From the NCBI GenBank assembly GCA_964387485.1, contig CAYLWV010000005.1:1-40807 (forward strand): 40,807 bases of DNA. The letters are read 5' to 3'. Of the stretch, positions 40,753-40,807 are shown one piece after another (the first letter of the stretch is position 1; each line of letters begins with the position of its first letter). The notes below the pieces were generated by a model that made no database searches, had not been told where the DNA came from, and saw nothing but the letters and a program-made list of their open reading frames with translations. The stretch comes from Fluviibacter sp964387485. Lineage in GTDB: Bacteria > Pseudomonadota > Gammaproteobacteria > Burkholderiales > Rhodocyclaceae. Position numbers and translations under genes: made by a program.

Positions 40753-40807
40753 ATGCAAAAGAAAATCGTTGCTCTGGCAGTTGCCGGCCTGTCGACCGCT
40801 GCCTTCG
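40753..40807 (+). CDS. Gram-negative porin, N-terminal signal peptide only (partial)
   Basis: The last 55 bases encode MQKKIVALAVAGLSTAAF, a Sec signal peptide of the form found at the start of betaproteobacterial general porins (MQKK-I-x-ALAVAGL-x-x-AAFAQ). The AAGAGGAG ribosome site and long leader support a highly expressed gene. The body of the protein is outside the window, so the porin call rests on the signal peptide alone. Confidence 0.65.
   Translation, partial: MQKKIVALAVAGLSTAAF

Noticed and set aside
1..40807. CRISPR array, insertion sequence, prophage or tRNA gene
   Set aside because: I found no spaced direct repeats, transposase or phage frames, or tRNA cloverleaf; the window is housekeeping except near its right end.

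Overview
This 40.8 kb window is a chromosomal segment of a Gram-negative betaproteobacterium. The LPS genes (lptA, lptC, kdsC, kdsD, lpxC), the block rsmI / yraN / gmhA-diaA / dolP, the pair secA-argJ, the order rpe-gph-trpE ... trpG-trpD-trpC and a phasin (polyhydroxyalkanoate granule protein) all fit that class. Neisseriales is my best guess at order level, but this is inference. Base composition looks GC-rich, with two clearly AT-richer stretches: upstream of mraZ (about 9440-9720) and after about 39.8 kb.

Layout. (1) 1-2626, minus strand: kdsD-kdsC-lptC-lptA (lptA cut by the window edge), the Kdo precursor and LPS transport operon. (2) 2707-4668, plus: a CPA2/Kef-type cation:proton antiporter, divergent from kdsD. 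(3) 4665-6870, minus: yraN, an exported HIRAN-domain protein, a GmhA/DiaA SIS-domain protein and the outer-membrane lipoprotein dolP, divergent from rsmI. (4) 6906-9448, plus: rsmI, pyrC and the RNase P RNA gene rnpB with its terminator. (5) 9466-27744, plus: a complete division and cell wall (dcw) cluster, mraZ-rsmH-ftsL-ftsI-murE-murF-mraY-murD-ftsW-murG-murC-murB-ddl-ftsQ-ftsA-ftsZ. Most of its junctions are stop/start overlaps or very short gaps. Upstream lies a promoter whose -10 is overlapped by three AAAGTGG repeats at exact 10-bp spacing (MraZ operator). (6) 27972-29405: lpxC, convergent with a DUF721/DciA-like gene. (7) 29561-34970, plus: secA-argJ, rpe, gph. (8) 34967-39783: trpE, then a minus-strand phasin gene, then trpG-trpD-trpC. 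(9) 39784-40807: an accessory-looking stretch with an orphan MNT-type nucleotidyltransferase, a perfect 21-bp inverted repeat, a possible 54-residue ORF, and the first codons of a porin gene with a long leader.

How the genes work together: most of the window builds the envelope. The mur and mraY genes make lipid II. The fts genes assemble the septal synthase and Z-ring. kdsC, kdsD and lpxC make LPS precursors, which LptA and LptC carry. SecA exports envelope proteins and DolP guards the outer membrane. The trp block makes tryptophan from chorismate.

The least ordinary parts are the 39.8-40.75 kb region, the inverted-repeat promoter region between phaP and trpG, the exported HIRAN protein, and the AT-rich rnpB-mraZ interval with its DnaA box and MraZ repeats. 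I saw no CRISPR array, tRNA, insertion sequence or prophage gene.
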